A DNA stretch of 64,000 bases from Eubacterium sp. OM08-24 (GCF_003438075.1 NZ_QSTA01000002.1:62001-126000); one strand, 5' to 3'; counted from the first letter of the stretch, positions 25,801-37,068 are shown. Notes: generated by a model not told the origin, from the letters alone. Made by a program: numbers and translations.

Positions 25801-27639
25801 GATTTATAGCATATGAGTGAACAGGGCATACCTTACTTTATCGCATTTAAAATCCAGTATGGATAGATTTATAGATACAATTCTGGCTTAATGCTTGACT
25901 TAATTAAATATTTAAAATCCAGTATGGATAGATTTATAGATGCTGTTCTCGGATATGCCGTTTTCGATTTTGTTCATTTAAAATCCAGTATGGATAGATT
26001 TATAGGTATTCCTCAGCATATAGATTTTCATAAAAATTGTATTTAAAATCCAGTATGGATAGATTTATAGTGGTTGTCGGCAACATCTTTGATAATCCCG
26101 AACTTTATTTAAAATCCAGTATGGATAGATTTATAGACTGTTATAATTGCACTTTACATTGGCTTGAAAGTGATTTAAAATCCAGTATGGATAGATTTAT
26201 AGCCTTTGCTTACAAGGTGTTATCTCTCCGTCAACGCTATTTAAAATCCAGTATGGATAGATTTATAGTAAATGCTGTGCTGAATGCCGACAGTGAGCTT
26301 AAATTTAAAATCCAGTATGGATAGATTTATAGTTAGTTTGCGTGGTCGGGCGAGGTGCAGGAAAAAAATTTAAAATCCAGTATGGATAGATTTATAGAGA
26401 GCAGGAATTAAAAATCCTTGAGGCAATCAAAAAATTTAAAATCCAGTATGGATAGATTTATAGACCAAAGGTTTGTCTAAAAAAATTAGGAGCTGTTTAT
26501 TTAAAATCCAGTATGGATAGATTTATAGACCTTTTTTGTCGCACCCTTACACAAGGTCGATTAATTTAAAATCCAGTATGGATAGATTTATAGCAGTTAA
26601 AGAACGCTACTGATATTTTAAATGCTCCAATTTAAAATCCAGTATGGATAGATTTATAGTTTAAGAAGTTGTTAGCAAGATAATATCAAAAAGGTGATTT
26701 AAAATCCAGTATGGATAGATTTATAGCTGATACATCATTTGAAGGTCTTTTGTCTGACAAATTTAAAATCCAGTATGGATAGATTTATAGTTCCCGCAAT
26801 ATAAAAAATATTTAACTTATGACGATATTTAAAATCCAGTATGGATAGATTTATAGAATCTCCTATCATTATTGTTTTTTACAAAAATCCTATTTAAAAT
26901 CCAGTATGGATAGATTTATAGGTACTATTGAAAGTACGAATATAAGCACCCATTGTATTTAAAATCCAGTATGGATAGATTTATAGTCATCGCCCGAAAA
27001 ATGTATAGCCTGATTGTCAAATTTAAAATCCAGTATGGATAGATTTATAGCCAATGCAACACATAAAATTCCTGCTTCGTTATTGTATTTAAAATCCAGT
27101 ATGGATAGATTTATAGCTGTTTTTAATTTTCCGCAAACATAGCCGTTACTTATTTAAAATCCAGTATGGATAGATTTATAGTGTTTTTTCATTGCTGATT
27201 TTGGTGTTTGCTTTCTTATTTAAAATCCAGTATGGATAGATTTATAGTCAGGTAATTGTATTTTTTTAACCCAATAACCATTATTTAAAATCCAGTATGG
27301 ATAGATTTATAGCTTTTAGTTTCCTTGGTAGTGTTGTTTCTAACATTATTTAAAATCCAGTATGGATAGATTTATAGAAGAAAAAATTTTTTCAGAAGAA
27401 TTTTCCGAGAAAATTTAAAATCCAGTATGGATAGATTTATAGGAGTTGCCCCTCACTTGCAGACACATATGCAGTGTATTTAAAATCCAGTATGGATAGA
27501 TTTATAGACATTTTCGATATGACTTTCCATCCCATTCTTTTGAATTTAAAATCCAGTATGGATAGATTTATAGTGTGTGTTTGTTTCCAACCTCGCCCAC
27601 CACAACGGCATTTAAAATCCAGTATGGATAGATTTATAG
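22886..27639 (-). CRISPR. Type I-B CRISPR array, 73 repeats
   Basis: Seventy-three copies of a 30-base repeat with 72 spacers of about 35-37 bases. Read with the cas operon (minus strand), the repeat starts CTATAAATCTATCCATAC and ends GGATTTTAAAT, so the crRNA 5' handle would be TTTTAAAT; the AAAT end resembles clostridial I-B repeats. The copy at 22886-22915 is degenerate in its first half (TGCTCCGGTT instead of AAATCCAGTA) and marks the old, leader-distal end. The leader and cas2 are at the other end (27640 onward). All other repeats look alike. The length indicates long and active spacer uptake. Confidence 0.98.
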
Positions 27640-27825
27640 CCGTGGGGCAAAAGCTTAAGTAATCATCGGCGTTATTGTGGTCTGTTTTGTCAACATATTA
27701 AAATATACTTAAGAATTTATTATATCAACACATACAAAAGCCTAAAACACCGATGATCGCTTGATAAAACAGCTCTGTCAACCTCCCCGTATTTTTTAGC
27801 TATGTGAGGTCGACAATAAAATGCC
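27640..27825 (-). other. Type I-B leader
   Basis: AT-rich leader between cas2 and the first repeat. It holds an inverted repeat ATCATCGG (27662-27669) and CCGATGAT (27750-27757), and two copies of TGTCAAC (about 27689-27694 and 27776-27782). A TATAAT on the minus strand at 27719-27724 could be the -10 box of an array promoter; no good -35 box accompanies it. No ORF of note. Confidence 0.6.
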
Positions 27826-28104
27826 TTATAAAAAATTTGATGTTTTATCATCAACAATTCCGAGAAAATCTTTGCTCATCCATCGCTCTTCACGAGTGTG
27901 AAACATTATAACGGAGTCCTTATCCTTTCTGATATAAACATCAAGTTCCTTTTTTAATGCAAGGGCATTCACTTTGCTGATATTGCCCTCAAAAACGGAA
28001 TTTTGAATATGCACAAGGTATTTTTTGCAAATCTTAAATACCTTTGGCAAAATCTTTTTGCCTTTTTCATCGCATATTATATCATACACAAGTATTACAT
28101 ACAA
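27826..28104 (-). CDS. cas2: CRISPR-associated protein Cas2
   Basis: Ninety-two residues with the Cas2 ferredoxin fold start MYVILVYDIICDEKGKKIL (metal-site Asp8), then KYLVHIQNSVFEGNIS, the conserved segment of the family. With Cas1 it integrates new spacers. It is the last gene of the type I-B operon, three bases after cas1, and faces the leader. Confidence 0.97.
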   Translation of the reverse strand: MYVILVYDIICDEKGKKILPKVFKICKKYLVHIQNSVFEGNISKVNALALKKELDVYIRKDKDSVIMFHTREERWMSKDFLGIVDDKTSNFL

Positions 28105-28107
28105 TAT

Positions 28108-29100
28108 TTACCACCACATTTCAAAGCCTTTATACTCTTTTTCGCCTATTATATGCTTAATCAGTTTGTAAAGCTCAAGCCGTATTAAAAACTGATACGA
28201 AACATTTTTATTAAGCTCTTTGTGAAAAATAGTTGTTTTGAGTTTCTCATCAAATTCAGAAGTAATTATTTTTGAGGCTTTTTCTGTTAGCTGTAAACCG
28301 TTCAATCCCTGCACAAAGCTGTTCTCTGTTATCTGCTTGCGGTTGAGCAGTGAGAAAATTAATCTGTCGGCTATTAGCGGCTTAAAAATCTCAGACACAT
28401 CGAGCGCAAGAGAATATCTCCTTGTACCGGGCTGATGCAGATAACTGATTGTAGGATTAAGTTGGGTTTTATAAATTTCGGCAAGGGTTTTGGTATACAC
28501 AAGTGAGTTTACATAAGAAATTAAACTGTTTATCATATTATCCGCAGGGTGATAAACTCTTTTGTCAAATTCTATATCTTGGTCAATTATGATGTTCCAT
28601 GCCTTGTAGTATTCTTGACGGATATTGCCCTCAATTCCCATAAGCTCTTCTATGCTCTGCACATTCGGAAGTTTCTTTCTCAGATTTTCAATAGAACTCA
28701 TATATGCCGATACATCTTTGCCTCTGCCGTTGTAATATCTCAGATTTCTGTAAATATTGTATGAAGCGGCGACTATAAATTCTCGTGCTATTGAAAGTCT
28801 GTTTACAGAATCTCCGTAAGCGAGCACCTGCTTTACCAAAAGCTGACCTGCAAGTTTGGTTTCTTTAGGGCAAAAACTGCCAATGTAGAACTGATAGTAA
28901 TTAAAGAAATGTACAAGTATACCGTATTTTGAAAATAAATTCAGAAGTTTTGAGGTAACCGTTATCTCATTCATAATATAAATTTCTTTTATATTTTCAA
29001 TCGGCAAATCCTTTACATTTCCGTCAACCGTCGTAAATCTGAGCGTGTTATCCTTTTGCGTTAGGTTGCCTGCTGAATATATGTAATAGCTCTCCTGCAT
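28108..29100 (-). CDS. cas1: CRISPR-associated protein Cas1, type I-B
   Basis: Spacer integrase of 330 residues. The N-terminal beta domain (YYIYSAGNLTQKDNTLRF) is typical for type I-B. The catalytic domain has Glu in IEGNIRQEYYKAW, His in ISYLHQPGTRRYSL and the acidic residues in ALDVSEIFKPLIADR, so the metal site is complete. It lies between cas4 and cas2 in the usual order. It is unrelated in detail to the type II-A cas1 fragment at 2274, so it is not a relocated copy. Confidence 0.97.
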   Translation of the reverse strand: MQESYYIYSAGNLTQKDNTLRFTTVDGNVKDLPIENIKEIYIMNEITVTSKLLNLFSKYGILVHFFNYYQFYIGSFCPKETKLAGQLLVKQVLAYGDSVNRLSIAREFIVAASYNIYRNLRYYNGRGKDVSAYMSSIENLRKKLPNVQSIEELMGIEGNIRQEYYKAWNIIIDQDIEFDKRVYHPADNMINSLISYVNSLVYTKTLAEIYKTQLNPTISYLHQPGTRRYSLALDVSEIFKPLIADRLIFSLLNRKQITENSFVQGLNGLQLTEKASKIITSEFDEKLKTTIFHKELNKNVSYQFLIRLELYKLIKHIIGEKEYKGFEMWW

Positions 29101-29109
29101 TTAATCACC

Positions 29110-29607
29110 TCAAATACAACACAAATCATAATAAGCACATGATTTGCATATCTTTTTATTTTCATATTGTGGTGGCAAATCAGCCGATATGATTTTTATA
29201 ATATCGGCTGTCGCACTTTCAAGTTCTTTTTCGTCTTCTTCGCTAAGCTCAACATTAAGACTTTGCTTTAGCAACGGATAATCAATCCTGCCTCTTATAC
29301 CCTCTACCCCTCGTTTTTTAAGATAATAAATATAGTATTTTAACTGAGCAATGCCTGCCTCTTCGACTTTTCGGCTTTTCTTAACTTCATGCAAAAGATT
29401 GTGCTCAGATATGAAATCTATATTAATTGTATTGTCAATCATAATATGCTTTTTATTTTGCTTATAAGTGGTTTCGTCAATCAGCTTGCCGAGTTTTACA
29501 TTTTCGTTTTCACTCTCCATAGCCAACCCGTTTGAAAAATACCACAGTTTTCTTTTACAAACATAATAATAGTATATATGCATACCCGTAACTCTGTTTT
29601 CGTCCAT
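29110..29607 (-). CDS. cas4: CRISPR-associated protein Cas4
   Basis: RecB-family nuclease of 165 residues that trims prespacers and checks their PAM. Four cysteines for an iron-sulphur cluster are present: Cys17 and, at the C-terminus, Cys154, Cys157 and Cys163 or 164 (CKSCAYYDLCC). The nuclease core is HEVKKSRKVEEAGIAQLKYY. Nine bases separate it from cas1 on one side and nine from cas3 on the other. Confidence 0.95.
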   Translation of the reverse strand: MDENRVTGMHIYYYYVCKRKLWYFSNGLAMESENENVKLGKLIDETTYKQNKKHIMIDNTINIDFISEHNLLHEVKKSRKVEEAGIAQLKYYIYYLKKRGVEGIRGRIDYPLLKQSLNVELSEEDEKELESATADIIKIISADLPPQYENKKICKSCAYYDLCCI

Positions 29608-29616
29608 AGTGTTACC

Positions 29617-31833
29617 TCATAGAAAGTTATCAGGTTCTTCTTTTTCGCCTAACTCTTCTTTTTCTTGCTTTGGTGTTTTCTTTTTCTTGTCAAATCTAAT
29701 GCCACATTCGGAGTCATAGATACACTCAATAATCGGAAGTTTATTGTACTTCATATCAATAAACTTACCTGTATTGTTATTGTCAATTCTAAACCGATTT
29801 ACAGAAACAGTGAAACCGAGTATTGTTTCGCTTGCTTTTAGTTTTTCAACAGGGCTTACAGATTCTGAATTGAGCACTTTTAGAGCATCATTAATAACGC
29901 TTTCGTTTTGATCAAACACCTCAGCAGGAATTGCGTCACTTCTGTCAATTCTTCTTATTCCGTCTTTTTTCAACTCCAAATAGTCAAAATTATCTTCATA
30001 CCTTTTTAAATTTTTGCAATACTCATCATAATATTTTGACTGCACTATTTTTTCGGTTGAAAGGTAATTGTCAATCAGTTTTTTCTTTTCCTCCTCAGAA
30101 ATCACACCGTCAACATTCAGTACAGCTTGCTTTGAAAGTGCATGGATGGTATCATCAACAAAGTAATGAGCGTTGCCCTGTATTTCTGTAAACACAAAGC
30201 AATTATATGTTGAAAAATCTTTTTTAGCTCTTCGGTTTACTCTGCCAAAGCGTTGGAACAGGGAAAATAAATCCGATAACTCGGTAATAAGAATATCAAA
30301 ATCTATATCAAGGCTTGCCTCTACAACAGAGGTTGAAATCCATATTTCAGGAATATTCATACTTTCGTTAGGTTTTTCAGAGGCTTTTAAAATTTCATTT
30401 TCCTTGTCTTTTCTGTCATTCTTAGTAAAATTCGAGTGAAAAAGATTTATATCTGCATTTATCTCTGAATCTTTCAATTCAAGATACATTTTGTTTGCAA
30501 TATCTATCGAGTTGCATACAACAAGATATTTTTTTACTTTGTCGCACTTAGTATCATTGAAAATTTTAATAATATCATCTGATTGCAACGCTTTTTCTTG
30601 CACCTTAACATTGTGCTTTAATTTTCCTTTGTCCGAAAAATCAGCTGTTTTTACATCTTCTCCAAAGATTTTTTCAAGCTCATTTTTCACAAACGGCGGT
30701 AATGTAGCGGTCAGCACTGCCACCTTGCCGCCAAGCGTATGAATCATTTTAATTGCGTAAATAACAGCTGCCAAAACATCGGGTGAATACATCTGTATTT
30801 CATCAATAATAAACTTTGAATATGATGCTACCGCAAGTTTATATTCATAACCTGCATACTTCAAGGCAAAGTCAAATATTTGGTCGGGAGTGCATACTGT
30901 AATCGGCAAAGAAAGTTGTTTGCTGTACTGAGCATATACAAAATCATAATTTTTTCCGTTAATTATTGAATCTTCCAAATAATAGGATTTCATATCGGAG
31001 TGAACAAGTGCCACTCTTTCCTTATAATCTTCTTGCGAATTATCTCCGCAAAGCTTTTTAATTCTTTCGTACATCGCATTGATAGCTGTTTTTAAAGGCA
31101 AAACAAAAAAGCATTTGTTGTCGCCACACCAAAGCAAGCCTGCCTCGGTTTTGCCCATACCTGTCGGTGCTGTTACAATTAAGTTGCTGTCCGTATTTTT
31201 AATACAAAATTCTTGCAATTCATTGTAGCTTACATTTTCAGCTGTTTCCCATTCATTAAGTGAAGTATTAAGAAAATCATTGACCTTTTCACATTCAATG
31301 CCTGCGCTTGCACTGTAATCGCATTTGTGCAAAAAGCCTTTTAACAAAACAGCGTATTGTTTTTCGGGTTCGCTGAGTTTTTTGTCGAACAGGTCTTTAA
31401 TTTTCTTAACATTGCGTTTCATCTTATTGTACGAAGCGGTTTCCAAACCAAGTTCAGAAATAAAGGTTTCGATAAGTTCTTTATTTTCACCGAAAACCGT
31501 AATAGGAGATTCCTTATTATCGTGATGATACATCACTGCAAAATATACACTATCAGGCTTATTGCACTCGGATTTATCAATGTAAAATATTGAAAGCACA
31601 TTGTGCGGAATTTCAAGCTCCGACTGAAATTTGCCGCCCCTTTGCACTCGCTTTTGAAATTGAGAGTTTGCCTTTCCGTAATCGTGTTTTTTGCACGCAA
31701 CAAGTAAATCTGAATATAACTCATCAGATTTTATATAGCCGAGCTTATAGAGCAGTTTTGCCTGCTCTATAAGCTCATTTGAATGTTGTCCGATAGTTTT
31801 GTCGGGTTTTGCAAGTTTATCTTCTATATTCAT
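29617..31833 (-). CDS. cas3: CRISPR-associated helicase-nuclease Cas3
   Basis: A 738-residue fusion of an N-terminal HD nuclease and a superfamily 2 helicase, the effector that shreds DNA recognised by Cascade. HD residues are His17 and His50-Asp51 (CKKHDYGK). Helicase motifs are TAPTGMGKTEAG (near 220), IIDEIQMYSP (DExQ box), VLTATLPP, and FQRFGRVNRRAK. The C-terminal tail is acidic and Lys-rich (KKKKTPKQEKEELGEKEE). All motifs are intact, so the type I-B system should be able to degrade its targets. Confidence 0.96.
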   Translation of the reverse strand: MNIEDKLAKPDKTIGQHSNELIEQAKLLYKLGYIKSDELYSDLLVACKKHDYGKANSQFQKRVQRGGKFQSELEIPHNVLSIFYIDKSECNKPDSVYFAVMYHHDNKESPITVFGENKELIETFISELGLETASYNKMKRNVKKIKDLFDKKLSEPEKQYAVLLKGFLHKCDYSASAGIECEKVNDFLNTSLNEWETAENVSYNELQEFCIKNTDSNLIVTAPTGMGKTEAGLLWCGDNKCFFVLPLKTAINAMYERIKKLCGDNSQEDYKERVALVHSDMKSYYLEDSIINGKNYDFVYAQYSKQLSLPITVCTPDQIFDFALKYAGYEYKLAVASYSKFIIDEIQMYSPDVLAAVIYAIKMIHTLGGKVAVLTATLPPFVKNELEKIFGEDVKTADFSDKGKLKHNVKVQEKALQSDDIIKIFNDTKCDKVKKYLVVCNSIDIANKMYLELKDSEINADINLFHSNFTKNDRKDKENEILKASEKPNESMNIPEIWISTSVVEASLDIDFDILITELSDLFSLFQRFGRVNRRAKKDFSTYNCFVFTEIQGNAHYFVDDTIHALSKQAVLNVDGVISEEEKKKLIDNYLSTEKIVQSKYYDEYCKNLKRYEDNFDYLELKKDGIRRIDRSDAIPAEVFDQNESVINDALKVLNSESVSPVEKLKASETILGFTVSVNRFRIDNNNTGKFIDMKYNKLPIIECIYDSECGIRFDKKKKTPKQEKEELGEKEEPDNFL

Positions 31834-31842
31834 ATAAATACC

Positions 31843-32928
<1,086 letters not shown>

Positions 32929-33828
32929 TTACTCTGAAAAATACTCTTTTACCTGACCTCTGAGATTTTCAAAAAAATCCGTTACACTTGTTGGGTTAAG
33001 CTCTCTTACAATTTCATCTTCGTTTGAAAGCTCGCCGTTGCGCATAAGTGCACAGCTGTAACCCTGAGCAAGCTTTTCCTTGACAGGCTCAATAATAAGC
33101 TTTTTTCCTGAAACAGAAACCGCATTTTCAAAGATGTGGGTTTTGCGTGGTGAAAGTCCGCCTGCAACAAAGATTGGCTCTGCGTTGTCGAGGTTGCCCT
33201 TAACAACAAGTGAAAGATTTTCCACTGCATCAATAAGAGCAATAACTCTCTCGCATTTTTCGTTGTTGTCTGCCTCTGCGCCAAAGTTTTCGTCTTTGCC
33301 GATTTTTTCAAGGTCAATGGTAAGACTGTAAATCTTTGTTGACTTGTCATATTCATACTGATATGGCATAAGTCCGCAATCCTTGGCGTTATTCTGAACA
33401 TTCAAACCATGTGCCTTTGCATAATTTGTTGCGAGATAAAGATTGTTGTGGAAACGGGCGTCATTAATAAAAGGTTCTGTTGCTACCGCATCGGTAAGAT
33501 AGAAAGAACTGTTGCGAATATATGTAACATCTTTTGATTTTGTAAACATATATCCCCCCTCAAGAGATCGGCAGTTTGCTGCATTTATTTCTTTATTTAC
33601 AAGCTTTTGCGTTACTGTTTTTTCTTTTTCTTTATCCACCTTAGTTTGTAAATCATCATAAAATCCAGACTGAACGCAGATGGCATTTTTCAGGCTTTCT
33701 CTGCTCCTTGTTGCGTATTCTTTGCCGCCTCTGAACACTTTTTGAACACTTGAAATATTGCCAAGGCTTTCGCCATAGTTACTTGTCATATTTGCGATTA
33801 CTGTAAGAGTTAAAGCTTTGTTTTTCAT
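32929..33828 (-). CDS. cas7: CRISPR-associated protein Cas7, type I-B (Cst2/DevR family)
   Basis: Backbone subunit of Cascade, 299 residues, binding the crRNA spacer. It starts MKNKALTLTVIANMTSNYGESLGNISSVQKV, and continues GKEYATRSRESLKNAI and then DARFHNNLYLATNYAKAHGLN, as in the Cst2/DevR family. The end is typical (LSLVVKGNLDNAEPIFVAGG). It follows cas8 and precedes cas5. A ribosome binding site AAGGAG lies close to its ATG. Confidence 0.95.
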   Translation of the reverse strand: MKNKALTLTVIANMTSNYGESLGNISSVQKVFRGGKEYATRSRESLKNAICVQSGFYDDLQTKVDKEKEKTVTQKLVNKEINAANCRSLEGGYMFTKSKDVTYIRNSSFYLTDAVATEPFINDARFHNNLYLATNYAKAHGLNVQNNAKDCGLMPYQYEYDKSTKIYSLTIDLEKIGKDENFGAEADNNEKCERVIALIDAVENLSLVVKGNLDNAEPIFVAGGLSPRKTHIFENAVSVSGKKLIIEPVKEKLAQGYSCALMRNGELSNEDEIVRELNPTSVTDFFENLRGQVKEYFSE

Positions 33829-33846
33829 AATAAAATCTCCTTTATA

Positions 33847-35247
33847 TTAGTCTTTATTTTCGTTATTTCTTTCGCTTGATACATATAATCCTGATACAAA
33901 CATATAAACAACATCCTTGTTTACTTCTGCATTTTCAAAAAAATCATACATAAAAGGAAAATCTATTCCAACGCAATCATATAATTTAAGAAGTATATCT
34001 TTTACTCTGTCGTAATCATGAACGCAAAGTGATGATGTTAGTTTATGTCTATACGAAATAATAGTGTTTTCACTATTTAAGCTAATAAGTTTTTGTGAAA
34101 CTTTATTGCCACATTTTTTTGCTGAGTACAATTTATCCATATTCACAATTCCTTTCCAAGATACATTTATTTGAATAAGTACATCTGTATTTGCTCTTAT
34201 TTTCCTTCTGTTATTGGTGTCTATAAAATATAGCTTTAACATTCTGAGAATAACATCATCAAGCAAAACATTATTAAGGCAACGATAATACACCTCACTT
34301 TGAAGTATTAATGTATAATTATTTGTGGAATAATAATAATTCAACATTTTCTCCGATAAATTCCTTAACAGCTTTAGTCTGTCCAGTCTTACAAAAAATG
34401 TTTCATAATAATCTTTACTTTGTGACTTTGATATTATTTCAACATCATAGCTGATATAATCTTTTGAATTTTGCAAGACAAGCAAAAGTTTATTTTTGTC
34501 GCCTTTGCCCTCTGTATTGCTGAGCTGCTCTGAAAAAGCACGATTAGTATTTACTAAAGTTTCAACCGAAAAATTATTATTTACAAAATATGTTTCTCGC
34601 ATATCGGGATTTGAAAAAGCAAACGGAATAAAGTCAAATTCCAAAATATCGTTAGCGTCAAAACTTTCTTTTGAAAAGCAAAAGCCGAGAATATTGGTTT
34701 TTTTGCTATTATCAACATCGTAACCTTTTATTCTGCAAACTTTATTTTTATCAGTATACAATCTATTCTTGTTACAATAATTTCCATATAAATTCAATTT
34801 ATATTTATATAAATGTGTAATCATTTCATATCTTTTTTCGTATATGGCTGAAATAAAATAATCTTTATTACTTCCATCAAATCTTTTGTTTTCAAAAAAT
34901 TTTTCATAAAATGAATCCGTGCAAATCCTTTTAAAATTAACTATATCTTCATCGATTAATTTGTCTTTATTGAGAATATTTTGCAATTTTATATGCGTCA
35001 TATATTTTTCAAAATAACTCTCAACAAAATCGAGATACTTTTCTTCGGTAATACTATCGCTTTTATAAATAATTCCGTCAAAACCATGAATATAATTTTC
35101 AGGCTTTTCGTCAACATTATAAAGAATTTTATAGTCGATTCTAAAATGGTCAAAATACTTGCACAAGCCTACAACTGCCGCCGCAGCCCTCCAATCGGTA
35201 GGCTGCAGCAATGTATCATAACCATAGTATTTAATAGTTGTTTTCAT
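33847..35247 (-). CDS. cas8: CRISPR-associated protein Cas8, type I-B (Cst1-like)
   Basis: Large subunit of Cascade, 466 residues, expected to read the PAM and recruit Cas3. The start TIKYYGYDTLLQPTDWRAAAAVVGLCKYFDHF is typical of the Cst1/Cas8a1 group that travels with Cst2-type Cas7. I do not see the paired CxxC zinc motif that some members carry. The call also rests on position: it overlaps cas6 by one base (TGATG) and is followed by cas7. Confidence 0.88.
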   Translation of the reverse strand: MKTTIKYYGYDTLLQPTDWRAAAAVVGLCKYFDHFRIDYKILYNVDEKPENYIHGFDGIIYKSDSITEEKYLDFVESYFEKYMTHIKLQNILNKDKLIDEDIVNFKRICTDSFYEKFFENKRFDGSNKDYFISAIYEKRYEMITHLYKYKLNLYGNYCNKNRLYTDKNKVCRIKGYDVDNSKKTNILGFCFSKESFDANDILEFDFIPFAFSNPDMRETYFVNNNFSVETLVNTNRAFSEQLSNTEGKGDKNKLLLVLQNSKDYISYDVEIISKSQSKDYYETFFVRLDRLKLLRNLSEKMLNYYYSTNNYTLILQSEVYYRCLNNVLLDDVILRMLKLYFIDTNNRRKIRANTDVLIQINVSWKGIVNMDKLYSAKKCGNKVSQKLISLNSENTIISYRHKLTSSLCVHDYDRVKDILLKLYDCVGIDFPFMYDFFENAEVNKDVVYMFVSGLYVSSERNNENKD

Positions 35248-35987
35248 CAGTTCGTTTCATCTCCTTCGGCTATAAGTTGGGCAAAACCAAATCCTGCGGA
35301 TTTTCTTGAGCCGATACCGCTTTTGAGCAAGTAATTTATTACCGCCCTGTCACCGCTGATAATAAAAGTGCCCAAACTGCACTCTATATAATTTTTGTAG
35401 TGGTACACAACAGTCTTTTTGGCATCTAACGGTTTTATGCCGAATTTTGAAAGTATCTTTTCATCAAAACCGTTTTCGTTAAGCTGTCGTTTTATTATCT
35501 GCTCGGCAAGCTCGTTGAAATTTTCATCTGCAACAGAAACATACTTGTCCGAATTACTCTCTGCGTTATGTATTCTCAAGCAAAGCGGACTGAGCATTTT
35601 TACAAGTGCAGAATTTGAACTAACCGTCTTTTCCTGCACCTGACTAACGCTGGTAAGAATCATTTCATTGCCAAGCGGTGCAGGAATATGCTTGCCCTTT
35701 TGCTTTATAAAAGCAGATGCAAAAATATATCCCGTTGTGCTGTCGGCAGTAGAAAAAGTGATACTGATTTCATTCTTGCCAAGCTCTATTTCCGTTTTTG
35801 AAAATTTAGGCATCGGCAAATTTACCGCAAAGGTAAAATTTCTGCGTTCGGGTGTAAAATAATACTTTTCAAAATACTTTCCCTCGGCAATCTCTGACAG
35901 TGACCGCTTAAAATAAGAAAGACATACTCGCCGATAGTCAAGCGGAAACTTGTTATGCTTTGTAATAAATCGCAATAAGATTTTCAT
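35247..35987 (-). CDS. cas6: CRISPR-associated endoribonuclease Cas6
   Basis: crRNA processing nuclease, 246 residues, first gene of the type I-B operon. The C-terminal glycine-rich loop SGIGSRKSAGFGFAQLI is the family signature, and the N-terminal part MKILLRFITKHNKFPLDYRR matches the Cas6 ferredoxin fold, with a candidate catalytic His near residue 10. I start at the ATG at 35987 because GGAGG stands six bases before it; a start 11 codons earlier lacks such a site. Confidence 0.93.
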   Translation of the reverse strand: MKILLRFITKHNKFPLDYRRVCLSYFKRSLSEIAEGKYFEKYYFTPERRNFTFAVNLPMPKFSKTEIELGKNEISITFSTADSTTGYIFASAFIKQKGKHIPAPLGNEMILTSVSQVQEKTVSSNSALVKMLSPLCLRIHNAESNSDKYVSVADENFNELAEQIIKRQLNENGFDEKILSKFGIKPLDAKKTVVYHYKNYIECSLGTFIISGDRAVINYLLKSGIGSRKSAGFGFAQLIAEGDETN

Positions 35988-36025
35988 ATTTAACCTCCGT
36001 TTTTTATCTTTTATATTCAATTTGC

Positions 36026-36055
36026 ATTATATCAGTAAACAAAATTGTTTGTCAA
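36026..36055 (-). promoter_or_regulatory. Proximal promoter of the type I-B cas operon
   Basis: Minus strand TTGACA (36050-36055), 18 bases, TATAAT (36026-36031), with the transcript starting near 36019, about 30 bases before the cas6 ATG. A second, upstream promoter module is at 36103-36142. Confidence 0.8.
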
Positions 36056-36102
36056 TATTCCTAATATATGTTTATTTTATATATTTTTTTATTTATAAAA
36101 TA

Positions 36103-36142
36103 ATCATAGCACATTACCTGTCCAATAATCAGGACTTTGCTC
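36103..36142 (-). promoter_or_regulatory. Shared promoter module copy 3, facing type I-B cas operon
   Basis: Minus strand: GAGCAAAG (36135-36142), 26 bases, TATGAT (36103-36108). The inner part carries the same perfect GTCC-N8-GGAC palindrome as copy 1 near cas9, with 24 identical bases between the two. Expected start near 36096, about 110 bases upstream of cas6. Confidence 0.65.
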
Positions 36143-36180
36143 ATAAGTTTGAAAAAATTTTCAAATTATTTCACGCAAAA

Positions 36181-36210
36181 GAAAACACCCCTAAACAAGA
36201 GGTGTTTTTC
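36181..36210 (-). terminator. Terminator of degV
   Basis: AAACACC (36183-36189) pairs with GGTGTTT (36201-36207); on the minus strand the stem is followed by CTTTTGC. It separates degV from the cas operon promoters. Confidence 0.75.
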
Positions 36211-36228
36211 GGGTATTCGGATAATTGA

Positions 36229-37068
36229 TTACAATTTTACATATGCAACACCGCAGGCATTTGAGCCGATATGACTGCCAATGACTGCGCCTATTTGCAT
36301 TATCTTAACACTTGCCGCCGTTGGCAGGTGTTTTTTTATGTCTGCCGCAAGCTCTTTTGCAAGGCTTTTGTTGTCAGAATACATTACATACAATGGAAAA
36401 TGCGGATTGAGTTCTTCCCTTTCGAGCCTTTGAGCAAGACTCTTTAGTCCTCTTTTAATGCTAAAACTCTTGGCAAGCAATTCCACCTCGCCGCCACTGA
36501 GCCTTATTACAGGTTTTATATGAGCGACCGCCGAAAGCATTGCCTTGGTATAATTCACCCTGCCGCCGCGATGCAGATACTCAAGTGTGTCAAGGCAGGC
36601 AAGCAATGATATTTTCGACTTTACGCTCTCAAGTCCGTCAAAAATTTCTTTTGCGGTTTTGCCCTGTCCGCGCAGTTTGACAGCATATTCCACAAGCAGT
36701 TTTTGTCCTGCTGAGGCGGTTAAAGAATCTACTATATACACATTTTTACAGCCTGTCATATCACAGGCAATCCTTGCCGTATTTGCCGTTCCGCTGATTT
36801 TTGATGACATAAAAATTGCCACACCGCCGTCTTTGCCGCTGTTGGCAATCTCAAGCTCCTGCACTATATCGTGAAGTGACGGCTGAGAGGTTTTTACGGG
36901 CTCTGTTGTATTTTTCAGCTTTTCAAAAAAGTCATTTTTCGAGAGTTCTCCGTTATCCTTATGCTCATCATCACCAAAATTTACTGAAAGCGGCACGCAG
37001 TCAACCATTAATTCTTTCAGCTCCGAAACCTCAAAATCCGATGCGGAATCTGTTATTATTCTTACCAT
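36229..37068 (-). CDS. DegV family fatty-acid-binding protein
   Basis: A 279-residue DegV protein. The family binds a fatty acid in a deep pocket and in some species feeds fatty acid kinase. The start VRIITDSASDFEVSELKEL, the TSQPS stretch near residue 60, FMSSKISGTANTA and VDSLTASAGQKLLVEYA, and the end IGAVIGSHIGSNACGVAYV are all diagnostic. It is monocistronic with its own terminator. No fatty acid kinase gene is nearby. Confidence 0.93.
   Translation of the reverse strand: MVRIITDSASDFEVSELKELMVDCVPLSVNFGDDEHKDNGELSKNDFFEKLKNTTEPVKTSQPSLHDIVQELEIANSGKDGGVAIFMSSKISGTANTARIACDMTGCKNVYIVDSLTASAGQKLLVEYAVKLRGQGKTAKEIFDGLESVKSKISLLACLDTLEYLHRGGRVNYTKAMLSAVAHIKPVIRLSGGEVELLAKSFSIKRGLKSLAQRLEREELNPHFPLYVMYSDNKSLAKELAADIKKHLPTAASVKIMQIGAVIGSHIGSNACGVAYVKL

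Noticed and set aside
23693..27662. Frames in the I-B array repeating LKSSMDRFI or INLSILDFK
   Set aside because: Read-through of the 30-base repeat and spacers, not genes.
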